DNA of 64,000 nucleotides from an uncultured Desulfovibrio sp. (lineage in GTDB: Bacteria; Desulfobacterota; Desulfovibrionia; Desulfovibrionales; Desulfovibrionaceae): the NCBI GenBank assembly GCA_937926875.1, contig CALBAX010000039.1:1-64000 (forward strand), read 5' to 3'. Positions 1 to 8,456 of this stretch are shown here, piece after piece. Every line of letters starts with the position of its first letter. Within the stretch, counting starts at the first letter, position 1. The translations under genes were made by a program, and so were the position numbers. The notes beneath the pieces are model-generated. The model saw only the letters and a program-made list of their open reading frames with translations, made no database searches and had not been told where the DNA came from.

Positions 1-33
1 GTCCACCAGCAGGATGCGGCAAACGTCGTGCAT
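1..33 (-). CDS. 5' end of an unidentified gene (partial)
   Basis: Eleven codons are visible, reading MHDVCRILLVD, before the gene leaves the window. The ATG at 33 is preceded on the minus strand by AAAGGCAGG at a good ribosome-binding distance and lies 33 nt after the mgtE stop, so it is probably co-transcribed with mgtE. The hydrophobic strand ending in LLVD resembles the first beta strand of response-regulator receiver domains, but eleven residues cannot establish this. Confidence 0.4.
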   Translation of the reverse strand, partial: MHDVCRILLVD

Positions 34-66
34 GGCTACCTGCCTTTGCGTTGTGTACGGGCAGGC

Positions 67-1464
67 CTAGAAAAGGAACATGGTGGCCAGCCCGAGGAAG
101 ATGAAGAAGCCCGCGCCGTCTGTGATGGTGGTCAGGAAGATGCTGGAAGCCTGGGCCGGGTCACGCCCCAGGGCCCGGAAGATGAGGGGGATGGAACCGC
201 CGGCCACCGCGCCCAGCATCATGTCGCACAGCAGCGCGCCAGCCATGACCATACCCACCAGCAGGTTCCCTGTGAAGCCCCAGGCGCCGCACAGGGCCAG
301 CATGGCCATGAAAAGGCCCGTGACCAGGCCGATCTTGGCCTCGCGCAGCACGGCCATCCAGGCTTTCTTGGTCTCGAAGCGGTCCGTGGCAAGCTGCCGG
401 ATCATGACGGCCAGGGCCTGCTGGCCGGTGTTCCCGGCCTGGTTGGCCACCATGGGCATGAGCACGGCCAGGGCGGCCATCTGGGCGATGGAGCCCTCGA
501 ACATGTAGACCACCGATGCCGAGAGCGCCGAATTGACCATGTTCACCACCAGCCAGGGCAGGCGCTTGCGCACGCTCTCCTTCCAGGGGGTGTCCACGCT
601 TTCTTCGGGGTCGGCGCCCACCATGCCCAGCATGTCGGCGCTGGCCTCTTCGTGCATGATGTCCATGATGTCGTCGTAGGTCACCACGCCCATGATGTGC
701 CCCTCGTAGTCCACGACGGGCATGGCAAGATAGTTGTAATGCGAAAGCAGGTTGGCCACTTCGCCCTTGTCCATGTCATAGGGCACGGAGACCACGCTCT
801 GGCCCGACACGGCATCGCCCACGATGGTCCCGGGCCGCGCCAGCATCAGGTCGCGCAGCGAAAGCACCCCCACCAGTTTGTCGTTCTTGTCCACCACATA
901 GGCGTAGTAGGGGCTTTCCTTGTCCTCCATCTCGCTGCGGATGTGGGTGATGGCCTCGTCGGCCGTCATGTTCTCTTCCAGCAGGATCAGCTCGGTGTTC
1001 ATGACACCGGCTGCGGAGTCGGGGTCGAAGTTCAGCAGGTTGCGCAGCTCTTCGGAATCTTCGCGTGTCAGCTTGCCCAGCAGGACATCACGGTGTTCCT
1101 CGTCCAGCTCGTCCAGCACGTCGGCGGCGTCGTCAGGCTCCATCTCGGCGATGATCTGGGCGGCCACGTCAGCGTCCAGGTTCTCCAGCACGTCCACGGC
1201 CACGCTGCCTTCCAGTTCGGCCAGGGCCTCGGCGGCATCTTCCGTGGGCATGTGGCGCAGGGCGCAGACCTGCTTTTCCAGGCTCAGGTTCTCCAGATGG
1301 TCGGCAAGGTCGGCGGGGTGGACGAACTCCGCCTCGTCCCCCAGCTCGCGGCAGGCCTCGGGTATGCTTATGCCATGTCCTTCCGCCATCCCGTCGTCTT
1401 CGGGGATCGGGTTCGCCATCTGCGGCCGGTCGTCTGCGGTCTGGATCTTCTCTTGTTCACTCAT
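67..1464 (-). CDS. mgtE: Magnesium transporter MgtE
   Basis: Inner-membrane Mg2+ channel of 465 residues, the usual MgtE length. The N-terminal cytosolic part is an acidic helical MgtE_N domain with repeats such as DAADVLDELD. A pair of CBS domains follows (SPYYAYVVDKNDKLVGVLS, then MPVVDYEGHIMGVVTYDDIM). The C-terminal third has about five membrane helices, with PMVANQAGNTGQQ in the pore region and TTITDGAGFFIFLGLA near the end, as in the family. In known MgtE proteins the CBS/N domain closes the pore when cytosolic Mg2+ is high. The ATG at 1464 is chosen because GAGGGAG lies 7 nt upstream and it begins MSEQEK; a longer reading to 1527 has no better site. It is divergent from nadC. Confidence 0.95.
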   Translation of the reverse strand: MSEQEKIQTADDRPQMANPIPEDDGMAEGHGISIPEACRELGDEAEFVHPADLADHLENLSLEKQVCALRHMPTEDAAEALAELEGSVAVDVLENLDADVAAQIIAEMEPDDAADVLDELDEEHRDVLLGKLTREDSEELRNLLNFDPDSAAGVMNTELILLEENMTADEAITHIRSEMEDKESPYYAYVVDKNDKLVGVLSLRDLMLARPGTIVGDAVSGQSVVSVPYDMDKGEVANLLSHYNYLAMPVVDYEGHIMGVVTYDDIMDIMHEEASADMLGMVGADPEESVDTPWKESVRKRLPWLVVNMVNSALSASVVYMFEGSIAQMAALAVLMPMVANQAGNTGQQALAVMIRQLATDRFETKKAWMAVLREAKIGLVTGLFMAMLALCGAWGFTGNLLVGMVMAGALLCDMMLGAVAGGSIPLIFRALGRDPAQASSIFLTTITDGAGFFIFLGLATMFLF

Positions 1465-1605
1465 GGCAATCAGCTCCCTCGTCTGTACGCGTGCCGGGCC
1501 TCTGCCTGCCCGACGGACTTCTCCCACAACACGGCGGTATCATACAGCATCTTCGTGACAAAAAGAATGCTTTTTTGCCGCGCTGTTGTGAAAAAGCTCT
1601 CAAAC

Positions 1606-1634
1606 TTGACGCGCCCCAACGGGCCATTTATCAC
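1606..1634 (+). promoter_or_regulatory. Probable sigma70 promoter of the nad operon
   Basis: TTGACG at 1606-1611 and TATCAC at 1629-1634 are separated by exactly 17 bp. Transcription would start near 1641, giving a leader of about 55 nt before the preferred nadC start. The same TTGACG-17-TAxxxx layout occurs upstream of both the tRNA-Asn and tRNA-Arg genes in this window, which supports the reading. Confidence 0.55.
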
Positions 1635-1694
1635 TATGTAATGCCGTGCTTATGCGCAGGGCTTACCATGCACACCATAGACGGGACAAGAAGA

Positions 1695-2567
1695 ATGTTC
1701 ACACCCTGGAGCACGTTTTTTTCCGACGGAGGCCGACGCTATCTGCGCCGCTCCATAGAACTGGCCCTGGACGAGGACGGCCCCGACCTGACCGCCCAAG
1801 GCCTTTTTGCTGCTGACGCGCCCATGCATGCCGTCATCCGCGCCAAGGAAGACACCCACGTGGTGGGCCTTCCCGTCATCCACGAGGTCTTCGGGGTCAT
1901 GGGCGCCGATCCGCATGTGGAGATGCTGGTGGAGGAAGCCTCCACCGTCCCGGCCATGACCGAGGTCGTCCGCATGGAAGGCCCGGCCATCGCCCTGCTC
2001 AAGGCCGAACGGGTCATCCTCAACTTCATCACCCACCTTTCGGGTATCGCCAACCTCACGGCCCGCTACGTGCATGAGCTGGAAGGCACCGGGGTCCGCC
2101 TGCTGGATACCCGCAAGACCACGCCCTGCCTGCGCTGGCCCGAAAAATACGCCGTCCAGGCCGGTGGCGGCTGCAACCACCGCAAGAACCTGGTGGAGAT
2201 GCTCATGCTCAAGGACAACCACATCGACGCCGCCGGTTCCATCACCCGCGCCGTGGCCCGCCTGCGTGCGACCTACTCCCCCTGCCCGCCCATCGAGGTG
2301 GAGTGCCGCACCCTCGACCATGTGCGCGAAGCCGTGGCCGCCGGGGCCGAGCGCATCATGATGGACAACATGGGTGCGCCCCTGCTGGGCCAGGCCCTGG
2401 AACTGGTGCCCCCCAGCATCGAGGCCGAAGTGAGCGGCGGCGTGACCCTGGAGACCATCCGCAGCATCGCCCTCACCGGTCCCCGCCATCCCGATTTCAT
2501 TTCCGTGGGCCGCCTGACGCATTCCGCCGTGGCTGCCGACTTCAGCATGACCCTGGCCAACGCCTGA
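1695..2567 (+). CDS. nadC: Nicotinate-nucleotide pyrophosphorylase (carboxylating), NadC
   Basis: Converts quinolinate and phosphoribosyl pyrophosphate to nicotinate mononucleotide, CO2 and pyrophosphate. Family signatures include LALDEDGPDLTAQGL near the N-terminus, LNFITHLSGIANLTARYV, LLDTRKTTPCLRWPEKYAV with the substrate-binding Arg-Lys, GGCNHRKNLVEMLMLKDNHI, and IMMDNMG / EVSGGV in the phosphate-binding barrel. From the ATG at 1695 the protein has 290 residues, the usual size. In-frame ATGs at 1641 and 1668 are possible, but the first sits at the predicted transcription start. It leads nadC-nadA-nadB, with 24 nt to nadA. Confidence 0.95.
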   Translation: MFTPWSTFFSDGGRRYLRRSIELALDEDGPDLTAQGLFAADAPMHAVIRAKEDTHVVGLPVIHEVFGVMGADPHVEMLVEEASTVPAMTEVVRMEGPAIALLKAERVILNFITHLSGIANLTARYVHELEGTGVRLLDTRKTTPCLRWPEKYAVQAGGGCNHRKNLVEMLMLKDNHIDAAGSITRAVARLRATYSPCPPIEVECRTLDHVREAVAAGAERIMMDNMGAPLLGQALELVPPSIEAEVSGGVTLETIRSIALTGPRHPDFISVGRLTHSAVAADFSMTLANA

Positions 2568-2591
2568 TCATCCCAACCCCCAAAGGAAACC

Positions 2592-3662
2592 ATGTCTCGA
2601 TTCTCCGACGCCATTACGGCCATCAAGCAAGGACTGGGCGACCGCCTGTGCATCATGGGGCATCATTACCAGCATGACGATGTGGTGCGGCACTGTGACG
2701 TGACCGGGGACTCCCTGGAGCTGGCCCGCCGCATCGAAGGCATTGATGCCGAACATATCGTGTTCTGCGGCGTGTACTTCATGGGCGAATCCGCGGCCCT
2801 GCTGGCCAAACCGGGCCAGAGCGTGCATCTGCCCGCCTGGGACGCCGACTGCATGATGTCGCTCATGACACCGGCCGGGCTCGCCCGTACCGTGCTGCTG
2901 CAATTGCAGGCCACAGGGCGCAAGATCGTGCCCCTGGCCTATGTGAACACCACCCTGGCCCTCAAGGCCGTGGTGGGCGAATTCGGCGGGGCCGTCTGCA
3001 CCTCGGCCAATGCCCGCACCATGCTGGCCTGGGCCCTGGAAGAAGCCGGGCCCGACGGTGCCGTGCTCTTCATGCCCGACAAGCATCTGGGCCGCAACAC
3101 GGGCCTGCAACTGGGCCTGGGCCCCGACGACTGGCATGTGCTGCGCCTGAGCGGGAAAAACGGCCTGGCCGACGGCGAACGCCTGCCCGGCAGTGCCGCC
3201 GCCAGCCGCCGCCTGCTGCTCTGGCCGGGCTGCTGCGCCATCCACGGCCGCCTGCGGCCCGAAAGCGTGCAAGCCGCCCGGGCTGCCCATCCCGGCTGCC
3301 GCGTGCTGGCCCATCCCGAATGCCGCCCCGAACTCATCGGCCTGTGTGACGGCTCCGGCTCCACCTCCTACCTCATCAAGGAAGCGGAAAAGGCCGCCAG
3401 CGAAGGGGGCACCCTGGTCATCGGCACGGAGACCAATCTCGTCCACCGCCTGCGTGACCGTTTTGCCGGACGCTGCCGGATCGAGCCCCTGGCGCCCGCC
3501 ATCTGCCCCGACATGGCCAAGGTCACGGAAGAAAACCTGTTGGCCTGCCTGCAAGGCGTCGCTGCCGGCACAGCCCCCATCATGACATTGCAGGACGAGC
3601 AGCTGGCGCCCGCCCGGGCATCCCTGACCCGCATGCTCCAGGTATGCGCGGCCCAACGCTAG
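2592..3662 (+). CDS. nadA: Quinolinate synthase NadA
   Basis: Condenses iminoaspartate from NadB with dihydroxyacetone phosphate to give quinolinate, using a [4Fe-4S] cluster. The three expected cluster ligands are visible: Cys136 in GAVCTSANA, Cys215 in WPGCCAIHG (Cys214 is adjacent) and Cys305 in AICPDMAKV. Other family motifs are MGHHYQHDDV, MPDKHLGRNT, HPEC and GSGSTSYLI. At 356 residues it is of normal length for the family. AGGAAACC precedes the ATG, and the gene lies between nadC and nadB, 21 nt from the latter, so the de novo pathway is in one operon. Confidence 0.96.
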   Translation: MSRFSDAITAIKQGLGDRLCIMGHHYQHDDVVRHCDVTGDSLELARRIEGIDAEHIVFCGVYFMGESAALLAKPGQSVHLPAWDADCMMSLMTPAGLARTVLLQLQATGRKIVPLAYVNTTLALKAVVGEFGGAVCTSANARTMLAWALEEAGPDGAVLFMPDKHLGRNTGLQLGLGPDDWHVLRLSGKNGLADGERLPGSAAASRRLLLWPGCCAIHGRLRPESVQAARAAHPGCRVLAHPECRPELIGLCDGSGSTSYLIKEAEKAASEGGTLVIGTETNLVHRLRDRFAGRCRIEPLAPAICPDMAKVTEENLLACLQGVAAGTAPIMTLQDEQLAPARASLTRMLQVCAAQR

Positions 3663-3683
3663 CGCAAGAAACAAGGAGTCAAG

Positions 3684-5282
3684 ATGAGCTCGACACGTCG
3701 TCACGTCACCATCCTGATCATCGGTTCCGGCATCGCCGGTTGCACTGCCGCCCTTACCCTGGCCGATGCCGGGCGTGACGTGCTGCTCATCAACGCCGGC
3801 CCCGACCTGGACGACGGCAACACCCCCCTGGCCCAGGGCGGCATCATCTACAAGGCCGCGGACACTCCCCGTGATGCCGAAGCCCGCGCCCTGGAACACG
3901 ACATCCTCGTGGCGGGCCACCGCTACAACAACAACCGCGCCGTGCGCTTCCTCTGCCGTCAGGGCCCCGATTGCGTGGACAGCATGCTCATCGACCGGGC
4001 CCGGGTGGAATTCGACCGCAACGAGGACGGCACCTACAACCTCACCCGCGAAGGCGGCCACGGTGCCCACCGCATCCTCCACAAGGCCGACTATTCCGGC
4101 CGCGCCCTCATGGACGGCCTGGCCGCCCAGGTGAAGATCCATCCGCGCATCACCTGCCTGCACAACCATTCGGCCATCGACCTGCTGACCACCCACCACC
4201 ACGCCAAGAACTCCCAGTACCGCTACAGCGTCAGCAACCGCTGCCTGGGCGCCTATGTGCTCAATGCCGAGACCGGCGAGCCCGAGACCATCCTTGCCGA
4301 CTGGACCGTCCTGGCCACCGGCGGCGTGGGGCAGGTCTTCCTGCACTCCACGAACTCCCCCGGCTGCGTGGGGGCGGGCATCTCCATGGCCTTCCGCGCC
4401 GGTGTGGAGCTGGCCAACCTGGAATTCATGCAGTTCCATCCCACGGCCCTGTATGAGGAGCGCAGCTACCGCCGTCCGCTCATCACCGAGGCCATGCGCG
4501 GCGAAGGCGCCCGCCTGCTGGACGACCGCGGCGAGGCCTTCATGCTCCGCCACGACAAACGCGGCGATCTGGCCCCCCGTGACGTGGTGGCCCAGGCCAT
4601 GGTGGAAGAGATGCTGCGCCGGGGCGTGCCCTGCCTGTATCTCGATGTGAGCGGGGTCAAGCAGGATCTGCCCACGCGCTTCCCCACGGTCTTCAACCAG
4701 TGCCTTGAGATAGGCATCGACATCCGCAAGGAACCCATCCCCGTGGTGCCCGCGGCCCACTACTTCTGCGGCGGCATCCTCACCGACACCTTTGGCCGTA
4801 CGTCCATGCCCGGTCTGTACGCCATCGGCGAATGCGCCTGTACCGGCCTGCACGGCGCCAACCGTCTGGCCAGCACCTCCCTGCTGGAAGCCGCCGTCTG
4901 GGGCCAGAGCTGCGGCCAGCACCTGGCGCGCATCACGGCCTCCGGCCGCGAGGCCATCCCCCGCGCCCTGGCGGCCGCCATCCCCGACTGGCGCCACGAG
5001 GGCAACGAACACCACGACGACCCGGCCCTGGTGGCCCAGGACTGGGCCAACATCCGCAACACCATGTGGAACTATGTGGGCATCTCGCGCTCCAAGGCCC
5101 GTCTGCGCCGGGCGTTCGAAGACATGCGCGACCTGGTGCGCCACATCCACGACTTCTACAAGGGCACGCGCATCTCCAAGCCGCTGGTGGATCTTTTCCA
5201 CGGCTCCCAGACGGCCTATGTCATCACCCAGGCCGCCATGCGCAACAAGAACAGCATCGGCTGCCACCACCGCGTGGACTAG
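3684..5282 (+). CDS. nadB: L-aspartate oxidase NadB
   Basis: FAD enzyme (532 residues) that oxidises L-aspartate to iminoaspartate, the first step of de novo NAD synthesis. In anaerobes fumarate normally serves as electron acceptor. The dinucleotide-binding motif IIGSGIAGCTAAL is at the N-terminus. Further motifs shared with succinate dehydrogenase and fumarate reductase flavoproteins are GGHGAHRILHKAD, LEFMQFHPTALY, ITEAMRGEGARLLD and GLYAIGECACTGLHGANRLA. The last of these, with ASTSLLEA, is typical of NadB. The C-terminal helical domain (WNYVGISRSKARL) is complete. AAGGAG precedes the start, and a strong terminator begins 18 nt after the stop, so this is probably the last gene of the nad operon. 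Confidence 0.95.
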   Translation: MSSTRRHVTILIIGSGIAGCTAALTLADAGRDVLLINAGPDLDDGNTPLAQGGIIYKAADTPRDAEARALEHDILVAGHRYNNNRAVRFLCRQGPDCVDSMLIDRARVEFDRNEDGTYNLTREGGHGAHRILHKADYSGRALMDGLAAQVKIHPRITCLHNHSAIDLLTTHHHAKNSQYRYSVSNRCLGAYVLNAETGEPETILADWTVLATGGVGQVFLHSTNSPGCVGAGISMAFRAGVELANLEFMQFHPTALYEERSYRRPLITEAMRGEGARLLDDRGEAFMLRHDKRGDLAPRDVVAQAMVEEMLRRGVPCLYLDVSGVKQDLPTRFPTVFNQCLEIGIDIRKEPIPVVPAAHYFCGGILTDTFGRTSMPGLYAIGECACTGLHGANRLASTSLLEAAVWGQSCGQHLARITASGREAIPRALAAAIPDWRHEGNEHHDDPALVAQDWANIRNTMWNYVGISRSKARLRRAFEDMRDLVRHIHDFYKGTRISKPLVDLFHGSQTAYVITQAAMRNKNSIGCHHRVD

Positions 5283-5299
5283 CCCTTCCCCAACGGGCA

Positions 5300-5333
5300 A
5301 GCGCCGTGACCTCCGGGCCACGGCGCTTTCTGT
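5300..5333 (+). terminator. Intrinsic terminator of the nad operon
   Basis: A perfect 9-bp stem, AGCGCCGTG at 5300-5308 and CACGGCGCT at 5319-5327, encloses a 10-nt loop and is followed by TTCTGTT. It directly follows nadB. Confidence 0.8.
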
Positions 5334-5440
5334 TCCGCAACTACTCCGGGGCATTTTTTCTGTACAAGCAGACAAAGCCCGGCTATTTTGGAAAAGCCCC
5401 CACAGGGGGCATCCATCTTTTTGCCCAAGGAACTACTGCC

Positions 5441-6982
5441 ATGTCGAAAACAGCGAAAGGCCTGCTGGCCGCACTCATCGTCTGTGTCCTCGCCGCCGTG
5501 GGGGGATTGTTCGCCTGCAAGCCCCTGGTGGAGCAGGCTGTCCGGGATGCCCTGCGCAACGTCAATCCTGATGCCACCATCTGCAGTGTGGATATGGTGG
5601 ACCTCAATCCCCTGAGCTTCACCCTGAAACTCGGCAACGTCCACCTCTCCGACCAGCGCACATACGACACGGTCCTGAAAGAAGTCTCCATGACGCTCAG
5701 CCCCCGCTTCGTCCTGGCCTGCGTGCCCTTCCTGCGGGACAGCATCCTGCCCGCCACGGGGGATGCGCCCCTGTTCTCCGGCGTCAGGGGGCGTGATTTC
5801 ATCGAGACCTCTCTGGTACCGGGGAATCCCGTTACCTGCACGGTGGAGGCCCTCACCTCCGGCCCTGTGGCCATGGACGCCGCTGTGCTCAGGCGCCTGC
5901 TGGACGGACAGCAGGTGCCCGAAGGGGAACTCATGATCGCCGTCATCGCGGAGAAGGCCACCTACGGGCCCGTCAGCATCAGCAGCACGGCCCCGGAGGC
6001 GCAGATGAAGAGCTCCGTCGCCAGCGTCAGCATCGAAGGCGTGGACCGGCGCTCCTGGAAGCGACTGGCCATGGATGCCACCGAGATCACCATCCAGTCC
6101 GAAGTCGCGGTCAAGATGGGCAAGCTGGAGATCCGGGACATCTTCCTGCCTGACGCTGACTGGTTCGAACGTTTCCTCGACCTGGCCCGCCGTGCCGACA
6201 AGACCGGCATCGATGAATTCAATCGCCAGTTCGAAGCCCTGCTCCTGGAAGTCATGCTGCCCCAGAAGGATGCCGCCGGCAAACAGATGATGACCCAGCC
6301 CTTCTTCGGTCAGCTGGCTCTCAAGGAAGTCGACCTCATCGACGAGCCCGGCAGGAAGAACGAGAACCTGTTCCATGCCAGCGATATGCGCGTCGACTGG
6401 CTGGGGCTCGCTCCCCATCATTTCAAGAGCAGCCTGTCCTGCGACTTTTCCACAAAGCCCCTCCGCGGGCTGGTCTCCATCCCGGGCAAGGAACGCCTGG
6501 TCCTGCGCCTGCAGGATGAGAACATCGAAAAGCCGGGCGCTGCCGGTGAAAGCTTCCTGCGCCAGTCCGGCCGCCTGAGCCTGGAGGGCCTGGCCGATCT
6601 GGACTACGCCTACAACTTCTTCAGCGAAGACCCGAGCATGGTCGATGCCGCCGTCTCCGACCTGTCACTGGATCTGCACGACCATGGCCTGACGGCTGTC
6701 CTGGCCTACAATATCGACCCCCGTCCCGAGGCCATGGCGACCATGATGCCCCTGCTGGGCGCCTCCCTCTGCAAGGACTTCGACGACCTCAAGGATGGGC
6801 AGGCCATCCTGACCTTCCTGAACCAGCCCGGTACCCTGTCCATCCGCAGCGAGGATCCGGCCCAGCGCATCCCCTGGCTCCAGTTCCTCGATGCCGCCGC
6901 CCTGGGCCGTGCTCTGGTCTTCACCGCGACGCCCGGCGAAAAGTCACTGGTGGAGCAGATGAAGGCCCTTACGGCCCAATAG
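5441..6982 (+). CDS. Unknown membrane-anchored envelope protein
   Basis: This 513-residue protein was not identified. It starts with a short basic segment and one hydrophobic helix (KGLLAALIVCVLAAVGGLF), then a Cys. The context LFAC is a poor lipobox, so a signal anchor is more likely than a lipoprotein. The rest is soluble, with beta-rich stretches such as VDMVDLNPLSFTLKLGNVHL and EIRDIFLPDADWFERFLDLA. An anchor followed by repeats about inner and outer basis functions is reminiscent of AsmA/DUF748-type envelope proteins, but this is only a resemblance. It stands alone between two strong terminators, so it is monocistronic. The start at 5441 follows CAAGGAACTACTGCC. Confidence 0.75.
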   Translation: MSKTAKGLLAALIVCVLAAVGGLFACKPLVEQAVRDALRNVNPDATICSVDMVDLNPLSFTLKLGNVHLSDQRTYDTVLKEVSMTLSPRFVLACVPFLRDSILPATGDAPLFSGVRGRDFIETSLVPGNPVTCTVEALTSGPVAMDAAVLRRLLDGQQVPEGELMIAVIAEKATYGPVSISSTAPEAQMKSSVASVSIEGVDRRSWKRLAMDATEITIQSEVAVKMGKLEIRDIFLPDADWFERFLDLARRADKTGIDEFNRQFEALLLEVMLPQKDAAGKQMMTQPFFGQLALKEVDLIDEPGRKNENLFHASDMRVDWLGLAPHHFKSSLSCDFSTKPLRGLVSIPGKERLVLRLQDENIEKPGAAGESFLRQSGRLSLEGLADLDYAYNFFSEDPSMVDAAVSDLSLDLHDHGLTAVLAYNIDPRPEAMATMMPLLGASLCKDFDDLKDGQAILTFLNQPGTLSIRSEDPAQRIPWLQFLDAAALGRALVFTATPGEKSLVEQMKALTAQ

Positions 6983-7031
6983 GCCCTGAACGGCCGGAGC
7001 GCCCGCTGCCCGGCCTGCCCTGACTGACAGG

Positions 7032-7061
7032 AACGCTCCCTTCGGGGAGCGTTTCTTTTTT
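7032..7061 (+). terminator. Intrinsic terminator
   Basis: AACGCTCCC at 7032-7040, a TTCG tetraloop, GGGAGCGTT at 7045-7053, then TCTTTTTT. It terminates the unknown envelope-protein gene ending at 6982. Confidence 0.9.
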
Positions 7062-7241
7062 CGTACCCGCGGCAGGCGGTACAGCACTGTTGGCACGGGA
7101 GCATACACGCCCCTCCCGCAAGGCACAGGGGCATCATGGTGCTGGCGAAAAATCCTTTTTTCAGCCATAGTCATCTGTGCGGCATCGGGCAGGATGCCTC
7201 CTGCCCGCGCTGCCAAACTTTTTTGCCCATCGGGAGTCACC

Positions 7242-8435
7242 ATGAAGACACTTTGGCTGAAAAAAGGGGAAGACCGCCGCATCCGTGCCGGCCACCTGTG
7301 GATTTTCAGCAACGAGATAGACAGCGCCAAAAGTCCCCTGCCCGACTTCGAGCCCGGCGAGAACGCCACCCTGCGCGACGCGCGCGGGGCCGTGCTGGGC
7401 AGCGTCTTCGTCAACCCGCATTCGCTCATCTGCGCCCGCCTCTACAGCCGCAAGGCCGACCTGCCCCTGGACGCGGAGCTGCTGCGCCAGCGCCTGCAAA
7501 GTGCCCTGGGCCTGCGCCAGCGCCTTTACAACCAGCCCTGGTACCGCCTGTGCCACGGCGAAGGCGACCTCCTGCCCGGCCTGGTCATGGACCGCTTTGG
7601 CGACCACCTCACCGTGCAGGTGGGCACCTGGGGCATGGAAGCCCGCAAGGAGGAACTGCACGAGGTCCTGAACGAGCTGCTGCGGCCCCGCTCCATCCTC
7701 TGGGACAACGACATCGCCGCCCGTTCGCTGGAAGGCCTGCCCCGCGAGAACCAGAGCGAGGGCCCGGTGCCCGACGTGCTGGAAGTACCGGAGAACGGCT
7801 GCATCTTCCGGGCCCCCCTGCAGGGCGGCCAGAAGACCGGCTGGTTCTATGACCAGCGCCGCAACCGCCGCGAGGCCGCCCGCTACGCCGCGGGCGCCGA
7901 CGTGCTGGACATCTTCTGCTACGCCGGTGGCTTTGGCGGGACGGCCGCCGCTGCCGGGGCCCGTTCCGTGACCTTCCTGGACGCCTCGCCGCAGGCCCTG
8001 GCCCTGGCCACGGAGAACGCGGCCCGCAACGCGCCCGAACTGGCCCGCGCCAAGGCCATCGAAGGCCTGTGCGGCGACGCCTTCGAACGTCTGGCCGAGC
8101 TGGACGCCCAGGGCCGCCGCTTCTCGCTCATCTGTCTGGATCCTCCCGCCTTCATCAAGCGCCGCAAGGACTTTGCCCAGGGCCTGGCCGCCTACCGCAA
8201 GATCAATGCCCTGGCCATGCAGCTCTTGACGCCGGGCGGTGTCTTTGTAAGCTGTTCCTGTTCACACCACCTGCCCGCCGAGTCCCTGCGTTCCTGCGTG
8301 CAGCAGGCCGCCGCCCGCCGCAAGTGGCAGGCCCGCATCCTCTATGCGGGCGGACAGGGTGCGGACCATCCCGTGCATGCTGCCATGCCCGAGACGGCCT
8401 ATCTCAAATGTTTCATCGCGCATCTGCTGCCGTAA
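7242..8435 (+). CDS. rlmI: RlmI-type 23S rRNA (cytosine-C5) methyltransferase
   Basis: SAM-dependent RNA methyltransferase of 397 residues. The N-terminal PUA-like domain begins LKKGEDRRIRAGHLWIFSNE, as in RlmI/YccW. A central segment carries GGQKTGWFYDQRRNR, followed by the Rossmann methyltransferase domain: VLDIFCYAGGFGGTAAAAGA (SAM loop) and ICLDPPAFIKRR, the family's DPP[AS]F motif IV. FVSCSCSHHL corresponds to motif VI with the catalytic-type Cys. The start at 7242 is preceded by CGGGAGTCACC. It is the first gene of a closely spaced set running through hypD, with 21 nt to the aminotransferase. The family assignment is firm; the exact rRNA position modified is by homology. Confidence 0.88.
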   Translation: MKTLWLKKGEDRRIRAGHLWIFSNEIDSAKSPLPDFEPGENATLRDARGAVLGSVFVNPHSLICARLYSRKADLPLDAELLRQRLQSALGLRQRLYNQPWYRLCHGEGDLLPGLVMDRFGDHLTVQVGTWGMEARKEELHEVLNELLRPRSILWDNDIAARSLEGLPRENQSEGPVPDVLEVPENGCIFRAPLQGGQKTGWFYDQRRNRREAARYAAGADVLDIFCYAGGFGGTAAAAGARSVTFLDASPQALALATENAARNAPELARAKAIEGLCGDAFERLAELDAQGRRFSLICLDPPAFIKRRKDFAQGLAAYRKINALAMQLLTPGGVFVSCSCSHHLPAESLRSCVQQAAARRKWQARILYAGGQGADHPVHAAMPETAYLKCFIAHLLP

Positions 8436-8456
8436 GCGGCGCATAAAGGACGCATC

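Noticed and set aside
4832..6982. One long open frame running through nadB and the next gene, which could be read as a 716-residue fusion
   Set aside because: The first 203 codons are out of frame with nadB, have shadow composition and cross a strong terminator at 5300-5333. The ATG at 5441 starts a normal signal anchor.
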